Source of the DNA: Cinnamomum chago
Taxonomy: Eukaryota; Streptophyta; Magnoliopsida; Laurales; Lauraceae
Direction: 5' to 3'
Assembly (NCBI GenBank): GCA_038049695.1
Contig: CP142453.1
Coordinates: 113,724,001-113,788,000, forward strand
Length of the DNA stretch: 64,000 nt
Shown: in pieces, positions 20,846-32,130 of the stretch
Numbering within the stretch: position 1 is the stretch's first letter
Layout of the letters: the number at the start of each line of letters is the position of its first letter
The notes under the pieces: generated by a model
The model's input: the letters and a program-made list of their open reading frames with translations, nothing else
The model's database searches: none
Told to the model about the DNA's origin: nothing
Made by a program: the position numbers and the translations under genes

Positions 20846-22010
20846 GATTTTAATTATTAATTACATTTCATTTCATGTAGTTCAATATTTTTTGATCTCT
20901 TCATTTAGTCAATGTAAAAGGCATGCCGTCATCATTAAGATAAGTTCATAGGTGCTTGCCAGCAATTCCTTCAAAATGGGTAGCTATATCTTCATAGCAG
21001 AGACTCCGACCCAGCTACATTGGGCCCTGCAGGTGTTGGATGACGTCGCTCAGAAGAGAGACTACTTTTTTATGTGAATAATTTTTTAGGTATGTCAGTT
21101 TTCTTCCAATATGATATCAATTTGTGAATCTTCACAGGTTTTTTTAATCTATTTGGCCACCATGTCTTTTAATAGTAGGCTCACCATCCATGCCATGTAA
21201 TATAATTTAATAACAAGAACGTCTCAGTGGAACTTGACCACTTCACTATTTGTTCAATGCAAGTCTTCAATTCTGATGACTTAAGGCACGAGTATATAAT
21301 GATGTTGATGATGACAAATGATGGCAACAAAGCACAAGAAAAATGACTGCCACCAAATCATTGAATTGCAAATTCCAAATAATGGAGTACCACACTGCCA
21401 CTAAACTAGTTGTTAGGATGGGTTGTTGAACAGGGGGAGTGGAGGAAGGGATTTACCATTTGCCACCCACCTTGTTAGCCGCCAGATGAATATGCCGTTT
21501 GTCAAATGGACAGGCAGGCCTAAACAAACAACGGATTCCTGTGGTTTTCCATGGGTTTCGTGATCCATACATACTGTATGATTATTTTACCTCTGATATG
21601 TCTCGCTTATCATGGATGTGAGGTTACATCAAGATCTTCAGGATTGAAAGATTACTTCTTTCCATTGGGATGGCAAATAAAATGTGTGTGTGTGTTTGTT
21701 TGTTAATGCTAAGGACTGTTTGTTTGGTAATGGAGGAGAAAGTGAAAAGCAGGAGTCATTAGTAGATGGAGAAAGTAAAAAGAACCTGGAGTTGTAGAAA
21801 CAGGGTAGAGAGGCTTGGGTTTTTTATGATTTTACTCTTTTGTTTGATATATACAGTACTTGAGAAAAATGGATTGGAGGGGGGAACGTATCAGTGAGAG
21901 TGAGAGATATTTGTTTGGATTATACAAATTTCAAGAGGGGAGGACTCCTTTAATTTCTTTTCCTGTTGTGCCAAACAGTATCAAACAATCTAATGTTATG
22001 TTAGGTGGTC
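20035..22010. other. PP2A 3' flank and intergenic DNA
   Basis: Starts with the PP2A 3' untranslated region. A CT microsatellite lies at about 20813-20845. No further coding region is supportable up to the SINE at 22027. Confidence 0.55.
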
Positions 22011-22026
22011 ACTACTCCGTGTAGTT

Positions 22027-22237
22027 ACCAACGCTTGGTAGAGTGGTTGGTTGGGTCACTCCGTAACCACCCGGAGGTCTCAGCATCGAAACCCACCAAG
22101 TGTTGGAACCCCAGGCTAGGTTTCCTAGTCCGACGTGCCTGGTGAGTGGAAACAGGGGGAGGCCACCGCCCCGGGGGATTTAGTCGGGTGCTCTAAGAGG
22201 TCTTGGATACCCCCGGTTAGCAAAAAAAAAAAAAAAA
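22027..22237 (+). mobile_element. tRNA-derived SINE with exact 16-bp target duplication
   Basis: A-box-like TGGTAGAGTGG near the 5' end and B-box-like GCATCGAAACCC about 50 bases later, then a G/C-rich body and a poly(A) tail. Flanked by ACTACTCCGTGTAGTT at 22011-22026 and 22238-22253, an exact 16-bp match. No clear similarity to the SINE type at 6297 beyond the promoter boxes. Confidence 0.88.
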
Positions 22238-22253
22238 ACTACTCCGTGTAGTT

Positions 22254-23234
22254 TAGGTTAGGATCAGGATCACGAGGATTCAATGCAAGGCAAGAGTGGA
22301 GGAGATCGTGCTCGATTGGAAGTGAGGAAAATGGTACTTCTCCCACGTCTCCAAATGAGTGGTGGCTGTCGAAAAGGTCGCTGACTTCTCAATATTTGTC
22401 AATCCAGAGTGGCCGAAAATTGGCAGTACGTAGAACCATTGAAACTGACAATAGTTACAAATTCCATATAATTTGTAACTGTCATGGTATTTAACATGGA
22501 TTCTGGGAATATTAATAACATGAAACTATTACCATAAATTGAAAATATCACAAAGATGATGAGATTATTACAATATTAATGTCATAATTTCTCAGGGTTA
22601 TTTTATTTTTTTTAATGAAACCAACGAGTGGCCGTGTGGGATTGCACCATCCACAAAAGTGGACCTTATTGGCATCCACCAAAATTCCGGTACAGCTTCA
22701 ATGCAGGATTCCCATAGGAGAAAATCTCCCTACTTAAGATATACCTACCTATATGAATTAGCATTTTAAATTCGTCTTCAGTGATTTTATTGATTTGCAG
22801 CATTTTCCTGTTAATAATCCAAGAGAAGCCCAATTTTGCACTTAGGGGAATAGTCCTGTAAGGTAAAACACCACAGATAAACCCACATCAGAAAAAAAAA
22901 AAAAAACAAAAAAAAACAAAAAAAAACAAACAAACAAACAAAATCCAAAGAAGCCCAAATCTTGAAGATTTTAATCCCATTAATAATTCTGCCATAAACC
23001 CAAGATTGTTATCTGGGATAATGATTGGAGGCAGTAGGAAATTTGCATTTCTTCTGACTTGGAAATTTGAATCCTGTAAGGCTAAAGGCTCTTATCAAGG
23101 GGCTCAACCAAATTGATTTTAGAGGATCCAGATTCACACAGCTCACACAGAGAGATTGAACTCGCCGTGTATTCAGTTGCTGCTGTCAGAAATGGAGAGT
23201 CAATCCTCATAGATACCCTAGCTCAAATATCAGA
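22254..23234. other. intergenic, no gene seen
   Basis: Contains a hairpin at 22446-22484 (arms reading AGTTACAAATT / AATTTGTAACT) and an A/C-rich simple repeat at about 22893-22942. No coding region recognised. Confidence 0.5.
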
Positions 23235-24040
23235 TCAAGAGTGAATGTGATCTTCCTTAATCTTGGTTGTTTTAGAGCCGTTAGCAGCCACCTGGGACCT
23301 TCCTCCTACTGTCCTTCCAAACCCAACCTTGGACAGCTGCACTGAAGGTCAGTGGGATCTCTTTATCTCCAGTCAAGAAGGCTTCACAACTGGGTTCTGA
23401 TAAAAAACTTTTTATAGATGAAGACATGTTAAGGCTGCCTATAATTCCCTCATTAAACAAGTGGCTAAGGAACTTACTATCGTTTCTATCATGGCTTCCA
23501 ACTGTTTCCCTTGCATGCATTGATTCATAGCAATTAAGAAGTATGTGCCGTGCCGTCTTCTGACTGAACTCAACGTCAAAGTTTGTTTGTTTCAAGCTTG
23601 ACAATGAAGCTTTCAAACGGTCCTAATTGCTGCCAGGACCAACGTCACCAGTTAGTCCATCATGTCTTGTTGCTGCTCGCAAATTCTACGTGTGGCTGAG
23701 GAATATTGCATTGTTTTCTCTCCCTCTTGGTTGTTCTTCTCGTTCCAGATAGATCTTTTCCAAATCAAGTTTATTTGGTGAAATGCTTCTTGGATGTCCA
23801 GGTTCATTTATCAACACTTCTTTGTATAGACCAGCTCTCTCCAATCTAACCAAAGAGTTTCTATATCATACATCTAGTAGCATTATAATGGGTGTTTTGG
23901 ATGCTATGCAAATAAGTGTAGCTTGAGCTTGGCACAGGCAAAGCCATGAAGGAATAGAAAAGCGCAATCCTTCAATTAAAAAGGGAGATGGAACTTCATA
24001 TTTCCTAAATTTCAGGACAGTTTGGGTATATCTATCTATA
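23235..24040 (-). pseudogene. broken coding remnant of unrecognised protein
   Basis: Reading the minus strand from about 24040, a likely exon follows an acceptor-like TTTAG and encodes IPSWLCLCQAQATLIC. It meets a stop near 23869 and resumes as coding-like sequence (LVRLERAGLYKEVLINEPG). After two more stops it continues as a 111-codon open stretch at 23616-23281. A shift to another frame then gives VAANGSKTTKIKEDHIHS and a stop at 23235. The continuity of protein-like sequence through several lesions argues for a decayed gene or gene fragment rather than chance frames. I do not recognise the family. It lies downstream of the myosin-binding gene in the same orientation but has no visible link with it. 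Confidence 0.5.
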
Positions 24041-25167
24041 CATAACATGTTCTTCATATTTATTACAATTTTTACTAGAAAATTCCACTCCATGTTTTTT
24101 TCCATACAAAAGCATTGTTTTTAGGTGACTTTTAACATTCTTAAATCTAATGATAGTATCACAGTACTACTAATTTACAAATTCTTAATTGCATTTGATT
24201 TCAGATATTTCTGTGGTTCAAAAGATAGGAACTGATAGAACTTGAAGAAATAATGAAACCTAGTGCCATAGGAAATGCTGAAACTGCCTCGTACAGTTAT
24301 CAATTAGGTCATCTATGGTACCAGTATCAGTATTGCACTCATCAATACTGGTATGTGGGGCATGCGCATAGTAAAAAAATGTGTACGTTTTGGTACATAG
24401 TGCGACTTATATATAGGTTGGGAAGCATTTTAGTGCAATCTACTAGATGAATAACACTCAATCCTCCTATACCATATCCCACAATTTGGAATATTGATGA
24501 GATTCGCTGCTTGTATAGCTGTCTGTCTTCATTACATATGCTGAAACTTGGGTAATATAGGTGTATTTATCCGGATGAAATTCACTTCTATTCATTTGTT
24601 GTATCAGTTCAAAAGAGAATTTAGATTTAAATACAGAAAATGAGGCTGAAGTGGGGTAAGAAAGTAACTGACATCAACTGGAGCAGGAAGCTAAAACCTT
24701 CTTGTACTGCCATCTATTGGCTCCATTTATATGTACAGAAGCTCTGCAGCTGTTTAGCAGCATGCATGTGAAATGAAGATTTTTCAGTAATATCATCACA
24801 CCTGCATTCTTCCCATAGGAGTCCTTGGCTACAGACCACCATCCAAATGACCGAATTTTAATATCCTCACTGCCAAGAGTCTTCTCTCTTCGGAACACCT
24901 AGATTTGATGGGATGAACCCAAATTCATCCTCTTGCAAATTCAAATGATGGTTTTTTTCTGGTTTGAAAAAAATCTTGAGCAAACTCAAATGCTAACAGA
25001 GGCTAGACTAAGTTTCCCATCTCCAGCTTCTCCTGCAAATGCCTGGTTTGATCACATTTTAGTTCATTTCCCCCCATCATGAGTTCTCTTCTCAGTACAA
25101 AAAGATAAAGAAAAAGAAAAAAAGGAAAAAAGAATTGTCGAGCTCGGGTTCCAAACAGGAGGAGGTA

Positions 25168-27227
25168 TCAACTATAGTCCTCCGTGTCATTACATTCCAT
25201 TTCTGTATAACTGTCATCATCTTCAGACTCACAAAATCTCTCTTCTTCGATTTGGAACCTTTCTCTATATCTGTCTAGTTCAGCTTCTAAATCCCTGATT
25301 TTCCTCTCTCTTCTTGTAAGGAGACCTCTCATTACTTGTAGAGCATCTTGGTCGTATTCCACTTGCTCCTCCATCAATCTCCGATAATGCAAGGCCTCCA
25401 TTACGACTGCCGCCTTTTCTTCCTGTAGTCGGGTGATCATGGCCATTGCTTGGTTCGCGGCCACAGCAGAAGCATTTCTTTCTTGGTCCAGCTCTGTAGA
25501 CAATGCGATCAAGGACTTGCGACCCAAATGGAGTTGTCTCTGTAAATGTTGCAGCAAGACCTTCCAATTTTCTTTGGTCATGTTGTTTCCCTTTGAAGAG
25601 TCCAGTGCTTTGTCTATTGCAATTGATAGCCTCTTGCGAACAATAGGAAGCCCGTTGGGATTTGGTGGAGCAGGAGCCTTCGAGGCATCGATCGATGCTG
25701 TTTCATTAGTCTTATCTAGTTTATTTGCCATTGAAGTCTTGTATGCTTCATTTAATTCGATACATTCCACCTCTTTGATGTCACTGTTGCCTGATACACA
25801 AATCCCAAGCACAATCAAAATCAAATGACAATCAATAAAGAAGAAGAAGAGGAAAAAAAAGGCTTCTTATTAGTTATACCCTGCTTTAAAGCATCATGCC
25901 AACATATCAGATTGCCTAGGGATGTTTAATGATAAATATTGCAATAAGATTCGATTTGTTTAAATGGTCACATGCAATGGAATGAATTGCCCATTATAGT
26001 TCTTTTTAAGTGTATTAATTCAAATCAGTGATGATGTTAAAAAAAATTTAAATGATATGATATTTGTATATGAGGATACTGTTAATGATAGCCAATCCAA
26101 GTGATATCTGTAACCTTAACAGGATATATCACATTTCAGATCAATAAATGTATCAGGATAAAATATGTTAACACTTGATATTTCAAGCACTTATTCTAAC
26201 ATTTTAGCGAATGATAGATTGCGAACTTACACTGATCCAACATTCGAGTTGTCCCTACCACAGCTTCCTTGCCATTATCCTCTGATGCAAGCAGACTACA
26301 TTCAGATAGATGCGGTGGCAAAACGTCATTGTCCCAGGTGAGCTCTTCCAATCCATGCTTGAGACCGCCATCTTTGACATCCATACCTGGCCATATGCTC
26401 CTTTCCTGAGCTCCATGATGCTCTTCAGAAATGAATCCGTCGAGGCTTTCAGCAAACTTCCTTTTGCCAATAACCTCATCCACATCGCAATCAATTTCCG
26501 AAAATGGCGAAACATTATCATCCATAATGATATCTGATTCAGCATCTGATGCAATTCTGTGCTCCAAAAAACCAATGTGTGATGAAGGATAAGAGTAGCG
26601 CGATCCCTTTCTCTTCACCGTCAAGGTTTCTGTGTCAAATGGGAAATCAGGAACATGGATTTCCGGTACCTGGCATTCATCAGGTGACATCCAGGTCCTC
26701 AGTGGTGCACCACAACAGGAACACCTATGGACATTTCTTTTCTTGACATCTGATTGATCTTCTTCCTCATTGAGAGGGAATTTCAGATGAATCTTATGAT
26801 CTCTCTCGACCGAAATCTCTAGTTTGGAGCCCAAAATAGCCACCAGAGATCTGTATGTCTCTGCACTAGATTTCTTCTCGGATGCAAATGAAAGCAGACA
26901 GTTTGCGCACATGTGCTGAACATCAGAGAGATTCATATGAACATGGCAATACCCGAGCGACGAGATTTCCTTCCTATGTGTGTTACAGATGGATTCCTTG
27001 TAAAAGAAGTCGGGGTCCCTGCGAAGAAGGACATGATCAATCCTGGTGCAGAGTAGGCATGGGATCTTCAATCCGAAGTAATGAGCAAACTCATTGGCAG
27101 CAAAAGAGATGAGGCCATCTAGAAACAACAAGACAATTAACACCAATTCAAGAAAAGCATAGATCAATGTAGCGGGGAGCTCGCCTAGTTTCTCCTCAAT
27201 GAGCAGTTGGACATCATTTGAAGCCAT
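25168..27227 (-). CDS. GTD-binding (zein/myosin-binding) membrane protein, 539 aa, two exons
   Basis: Plant adaptor of the family whose GTD-binding domain (formerly DUF593) binds myosin XI tails on vesicles. Exon 1 is 27227-26231, ending CAGT before GTAAGT; exon 2 is 25790-25168, after TATCAG. The junction joins one base of a Cys codon to GC and keeps frame. There is one membrane segment at about residues 19-45 (LIYAFLELVLIVLLFLDGLI), Cys-rich patches CLLCTRIDH and CSCCGAPL, and a coiled GTD-binding domain at about residues 405-510 (WKVLLQHLQRQL onwards, many Glu/Arg heptads). The C terminus is acidic (SEDDDSYTEME). Which MYOB paralogue it corresponds to cannot be set from sequence alone. A GA tract and a hairpin lie just upstream of the start. 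Confidence 0.92.
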
Positions 27228-27338
27228 GGTCTAATTAGAACATGCATACAACAATGAAAGACAGCAATGATGGCGACGACGGAACGAAGCAAAGTGAATT
27301 CCCGGAAAACTAGAATTGTGTAGGAAGAAGGTGCAAGA

Positions 27339-27484
27339 TCATGATCTTGGTTTGATCAAGGATGGAGAGGGGAGGCGTGGATTCAAACCAAGATCATGAA
27401 ATGCTATTATTAAGGGAAGGATTGGATGAATCCAATCAAATTCAGGTGAGTTTCTTTTTTTCTCTCATTTAGATGAAGAAAATA

Positions 27485-27550
<66 letters not shown>
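27339..27550. promoter_or_regulatory. upstream hairpin and GA/CT tract of the myosin-binding gene
   Basis: A perfect 17-bp inverted repeat (27339-27355 TCATGATCTTGGTTTGA, with its complement at 27383-27399, 27-base loop) lies 110-170 bases upstream of the start codon at 27227. A 62-bp GA microsatellite follows at 27489-27550, which reads CT on the gene strand. CT tracts are common in plant leaders and core promoters. Whether the hairpin lies in the leader is not known. Confidence 0.45.
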
Positions 27551-27553
<3 letters not shown>

Positions 27554-27831
27554 TAGTTTGTTGTTGTTTGGGGCACATAGACATTGTTTCCCTCCCTCCA
27601 TATGCTTGAAGACCGGGGAGGGAATGTCAAATGGTTTGACAAAATCCATCTCCACCTTAAAATACGGTTCTTTTGAAACGTGCCCACATGTTTTTTATTC
27701 ATTTTTATAGGAAAGAAACTAGAAACGAAAGCATTCGAGTTTGTAAGGTCCTGTTGAGACATCAAGATTGATAGAAAATAACAAAACACTTCTTAATTCT
27801 TGTTTTTTTAAAACACTTCTTAATTCTTGTT

Positions 27832-27976
27832 TTTTTTTTTACCCAACAAAGGGAATCCCTCCGGGCCATAGAGAAGCCTTTGGCCTCTAGGTAGTAGCAC
27901 AAGTAGACTCAACCTTCAATTTCTGAAGAGAAGGAGAACTGTGGTCCTGATCACTCGGCCAACCCCTTGTAGGTTT
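27832..27976 (-). mobile_element. tRNA-derived SINE, shorter copy of the 6297 family
   Basis: On the minus strand it opens with GGGGTTGGCCGAGTGATCA (A box), as at 6297-6512, and shares the CTAGGTAGTAGCACAAGT region with it (plus-strand sense). Flanked by CTTCTTAATTCTTGTT (27816-27831) and CTTCTTAATTCTCGTT (27977-27992), 15 of 16 matching. A further copy of the flank at about 27790-27805 shows a small local duplication. Confidence 0.8.
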
Positions 27977-28418
27977 CTTCTTAATTCTCGTTCAACCACA
28001 TGCAAATATGTGCTAGCGGCTTACCCCATGCATACACCTTTGATATGAAGAATTTAATATATGCATATATATATAAGGTTGATTTAATCATTTGATTTAT
28101 TTAAAAATCAGAATAAAAAGGTATGGGGTTTATGTTTATTTTGCAAAACCATAAGTAACTTATTAACATTCAATCAAAGTGTGTATTGTTGGTTAAAAAG
28201 CATACAAATGAGTGGAAGGTGCACAGGGCCAACTTTACAAATCTTAGAAATCTTAGGAGGATCAATAAAAATAAAAATAAAACTGTTTATTTTTAATGCA
28301 TGTATAATGCACTGGGAGTGAATTATACATAATACATAACGCAGAATTCCAGTTTGTATCCTCAGGACTTCGTTTGCTCTGCAAACAGCTAGTTGATCTC
28401 TAAATCTATTTACCAAAA

Positions 28419-28926
28419 GGGAGAATTTCAAAACAGTCCTTAAGTTTCAGCCTTCTTTCAAAAAAGGACACAAGTTTCAAAACTTTTCAAATTAGTCCCT
28501 AAGTTTTTCAGGAAGTTTTCAATTGAGGACATCCATCTATTTAAAGTTATTTTTCGGCAACTTTATTCCCATTTTCTTTTTAAATACCCAAATTATCCTT
28601 TATTGTAATAAAACTCTCCTTCGCTTCGTCTATGTTCTCCTCGTTTCCCTCGCCGGTGTCCTCACGGTGATCAAGAACACCCGGTATTCCTATAGTGATT
28701 GGCTGCATGTAATGGTTGCCGAAACCATGTCATGACTTTAAATGAAGGATAATTTGGGTATTTTTAAGATACTGAGAGAAAAAGTCACCAGAAAATACCT
28801 TTAAATGGGCGGATGTCCTTAGTTGAAAATTTACTGGAAAGCTTAGAGACTAATTTGAAAAGTTTTAAAAGTTTTGTCATTTTTTGAAATAAGGTAAAAA
28901 CTTAAGGCCATATTTGAAATTTTTCC
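28419..28926. mobile_element. Mutator-type MITE with long terminal inverted repeats (508 bp)
   Basis: The two ends are inverted copies over about 185 bases each: from GGGAGAATTTCAAA on the left, matched by TTTGAAATTTTTCC on the right, through ACTTTTCAAATTAGT to ATACCCAAATTATCC. Flanks TTACCAAAA (28410-28418) and AAACCAAAA (28927-28935) are a 9-bp repeat with 7 matches, as expected for an old Mutator-like insertion. No coding capacity. Confidence 0.8.
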
Positions 28927-28935
28927 AAACCAAAA

Positions 28936-29242
28936 ACATGGTAGGCTTGTAATTAGTTATAACAGATAACAAAACTATAACTGTCACTCACAGATGATTC
29001 GGGTTGTCCCGAGTTGGTTTGGGAATTGGGACTTGAGCAAAATAAGTCTTTTTATTTTTATTTTAGGTGTCTCTGAAACTCACTCTTACTTTTATGTTTA
29101 CTTACAAACATGAAGACATCCCTTTGCTCTCCTTTCTTTTATTTGGGTAGCTCCCTGGCTTGTTGGTGTTTTTTTGGCTTGTCTGGCTTTCCTTTTTGAG
29201 CTGGCCCAACTTGTGGTTTTGTGGGCTTCTTTTCCTAGTTGG

Positions 29243-29286
<44 letters not shown>

Positions 29287-30107
29287 GGGGGTGTAAGTGA
29301 GGTCGAGCTGCCCCATTCATTCTTTTGTACATTGTACATAATCTTTGGAAATATATTCACTTACCTTTACATAATAATAATAATAATAGCAGAACTTTCC
29401 TGGTCCATTGAGATGATTTTTAGCTCTACTATGGGGCCATATGAGGCAGTGGATCCCAAGGAGGAATAGAGGATCGAAAGGGGACCAAGTGGATAAAGAG
29501 CAACTAAATTTTCATACTCATCTAATATGTGGAGCTCACTGAAAACAGTGGGATATGTACTAATTTAACCTCTTGGGGTGATGTTGCCTAGGAATCGGGA
29601 TCCCAAGGGTTTTGACCCACGGTGACGTGGTGGACTCATGGGTTAAACCCTCAAAGGATCTGAACTCGTCGCCTAGGATAGCTATACCTTTTCGGGGCCC
29701 ACTTCTAGGGACCTTGTGATCCTCCAACCTAAAAGATCTTCTCCCATCTCCCAACCCAATTAAAAGGCACTAGGAATTAGTCCAGCACCTAGGTAGGCCC
29801 ACAAGGCTCTCTCGCCTATAGTCCGTAGGTGACATCAACCAAGGGGAATAAATATGTTTGAGGATTTCAAAGTTTTAACAATTTCTTAAGCTAAACTTTC
29901 TATGGAATTCCATCAGGTGAAGTACAATTTGACACTGGTTCAAATTAGCCTGAACTCCAATTCAGGACAGTAGTGAGTACTAGGGGGTTCCATTGACGAT
30001 AGGTGGGGTCCAATGAGGTGCTAAATCATTACCTTATAGGAACTTTGAGAGTTTCCTCGTGTTACTGTTAAATTTTAATGCCTTTTATCCTGCTAGTAAC
30101 ATGGGGG
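28936..30107. other. intergenic, no gene seen
   Basis: Holds a TC microsatellite (29245-29283), which creates low-complexity open frames on both strands, and a short ATA repeat near 29372-29388. Nothing with coding character. Confidence 0.5.
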
Positions 30108-30120
30108 ACTCAAACTTGCA

Positions 30121-30408
30121 CAGGTAAATTCACTTTATCAGTGAAATAGGTTGAATAGTTATTTTAAGAGACAATAACATAAAAGGGGTCAAATAAGAAA
30201 GTACAATATTTCAAAAAAAAATCATCTTTACATTTTATCATAGAAGGACAAAAAAACCTTCTCATTAAGAAAAAAAGTCAGAAAGTTACATTTCTTATTT
30301 CACTAGATGATAAAAAGCCACCCCTTCTTGATTTGACCCCTCGTTTTCTTTTGTCTTGACCATTCACCTCACTTCATTGTAATAGTGAAGTTCCCAAATT
30401 GGCCCAAA
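30121..30408. mobile_element. small MITE, copy 1 of a two-copy family (288 bp)
   Basis: The ends are diverged inverted repeats (left TTCACTTTATCAGTGAAATA; right, inverted, AACTTCACTATTACAATGAA), each followed inward by GGGGTCAAAT. Flanked by a 13-bp direct repeat ACTCAAACTTGCA (30108-30120 and 30409-30421). The right end aligns with the left end of the element at 62564-62862. Confidence 0.6.
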
Positions 30409-30435
30409 ACTCAAACTTGCAAACTCGTTAAGTTT

Positions 30436-31487
30436 TAGGGATGGCAACAGATCAGGTTTTAAGCAGAGACCTACCCCAATATACTCATGCTAGGGGTGGG
30501 TTTGATAATATGTCAGCTGGGTTCAAGTTGGGTATGGTTTTCCAGACTTTTGACTTCAGTTGGGTTTGGAACGGGTTTGGCTTTTGACTGTGCCCCAACT
30601 GCTCCATTTGTCTCCAATTTATATATTACACTGTAAGTTCTTGTACATGGAACTTTCTTTTCTTTCTTTCTTTTTTGCTGAAAAGGGAATCTATATTAAA
30701 GGCAGGCAAAAGATACAAAAGAGAGCCCCATGGGGCCAGTGTCATTACAATGAGTTCCTATTGAGACCAAACAGTCATGCATAATGTCTTTAAGTGCTTC
30801 CCCCATTACAGCTGTTCAAAATGTAGTTTGCGCCATGTGAGTTGCTTCCAGGTTCAAAGCTCCCATGTTCATCAACTGCACATCCTGCATACAAAGTTCC
30901 TGTAAATATAGATCTTGTAAATGAAGTGGCATTGTGGAACTGAGAATGATTTCCTGAGGTGGGTTCAGCTTAGCAAGGGCGTCAGCCATCCTACTGGAGT
31001 CACGCCTGATTAGACTGAACTGCCAGCTTGGTATTTACGATAGAGCCTCACCAACTTTCCAGGGCATGCCAGAATCTGTTGTGAGATTGTTCCAAACTAT
31101 GAAGGAGGAGTCACCTTCAAAGATGACCTCCTGGATTTTTCAACTGAAGGCAGAGGCTGCATCCCCAAAGCAGGGCCTGTATTTCAGCCTCGAGGGCGGA
31201 GTCCGTCACTGTAGCGGAAGCAAAGGCACGAATTAAAGAACCATTATGGTCTCAAAGGATTCCTCCGCCACTGTACATGGAACTTTGTTAGCATGGTAGT
31301 AGGCAGTGACATTCTTCTATAGGTTGTAATTTCAATTCCTATCTCATCTGTTAAAAAAGTGGACCACTAACAAACCCAACCCGATGTTGTGTGTGTCATG
31401 GACTCATGGGCCAGCAACCAGCTTTGGGATCACAACCATAAGACCCATCAGGGTCCAACAGATTGAGTCTACCCATTGACATCCCTA
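30436..31487. mobile_element. hAT-like element with a nested LINE end
   Basis: Starts TAGGGATGGCAAC and ends with the inverted GACATCCCTA, the same terminal sequence as the element at 3450-4828. No 8-bp duplication is visible outside these ends (TTAAGTTT left, CTCACACT right), so it is either old or the ends come from two elements. A LINE fragment (30657-31271) sits inside it. Confidence 0.5.
30657..31271 (-). mobile_element. 5'-truncated LINE end with RNase H remnant
   Basis: The minus strand encodes a decayed RNase H-like stretch typical of plant L1 LINEs (DHNGSLIRAFASATVTDSAL then EAEIQALLWG), with an in-frame stop just before it. The 3' end near 30660 is A-rich (CAGCAAAAAAGAAAG). Flanked by an exact 15-bp duplication TGTACATGGAACTTT (30642-30656 and 31272-31286). 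Confidence 0.85.
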
Positions 31488-32130
31488 CTCACACTTGACG
31501 TACCCTTGAACCCAACTAGCTGAGGGACTGCATGGTATTGAATACATAGCGGATTCAGGGACAGAACAGGCTCCAACAAAGGATTATTAAGCTAGTGACA
31601 GATGAGGAATATAAAATGGAAATGCAAAAAAAGGCTCCGATTTTCCTAAGATTTAAATTACCAAGGTGATAGCTGGGTGTTTATATCTTTATCTCCCATT
31701 AATTCAGTTTCCATTAAAGGGGAGATTATTTGATGGTAATCTTTGGATCCTCACCTTTGTTCCATCAATTTTAACCATTTTTTAGAAATATTGTCTTAAA
31801 TTCCTAGGAGAATTCAATTACATGAAACAAATGACCATGGTACCCTACATGTACAAAAAAATCAATCCCCGAGGAAAACAAGCAAACATCCAGTAGTATT
31901 CCACAAGAAAGAAAAATAATTGCAGAAGCGAAGATACGAACACATTATTATATTTTTGCCAACATTCAGAGTTCATATGAAAAACATGACCACGTTTACT
32001 CAGCTAGTACAGTCAAGTGAGTAAAGTTGCCGTGCCCAGAAACCCAGTAAATTGGAAGTAATAGATGCAGAAGTGCAAGAAACTCAGCAAGTTGAAGTAG
32101 CAGATGCAAAAGCGTATCAACTCACCTAAC
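31488..32130. other. intergenic, 3' flank of the GET2-like gene
   Basis: No coding region seen. The right part should hold the 3' untranslated region of the gene ending at 32131; GTTTACTCAGCTAGTAC and AACTCAGCAAGTTGAAGTAG-like short direct repeats occur at 31994-32125. Confidence 0.4.

Noticed and set aside
27489-27655. Ser/Leu repeat peptide from the GA/CT tract
   Set aside because: Low-complexity translation of a microsatellite.
30436-31487. Full hAT call with target duplication
   Set aside because: Ends match the family but flanking 8-mers differ, so it is kept only as a low-confidence element.
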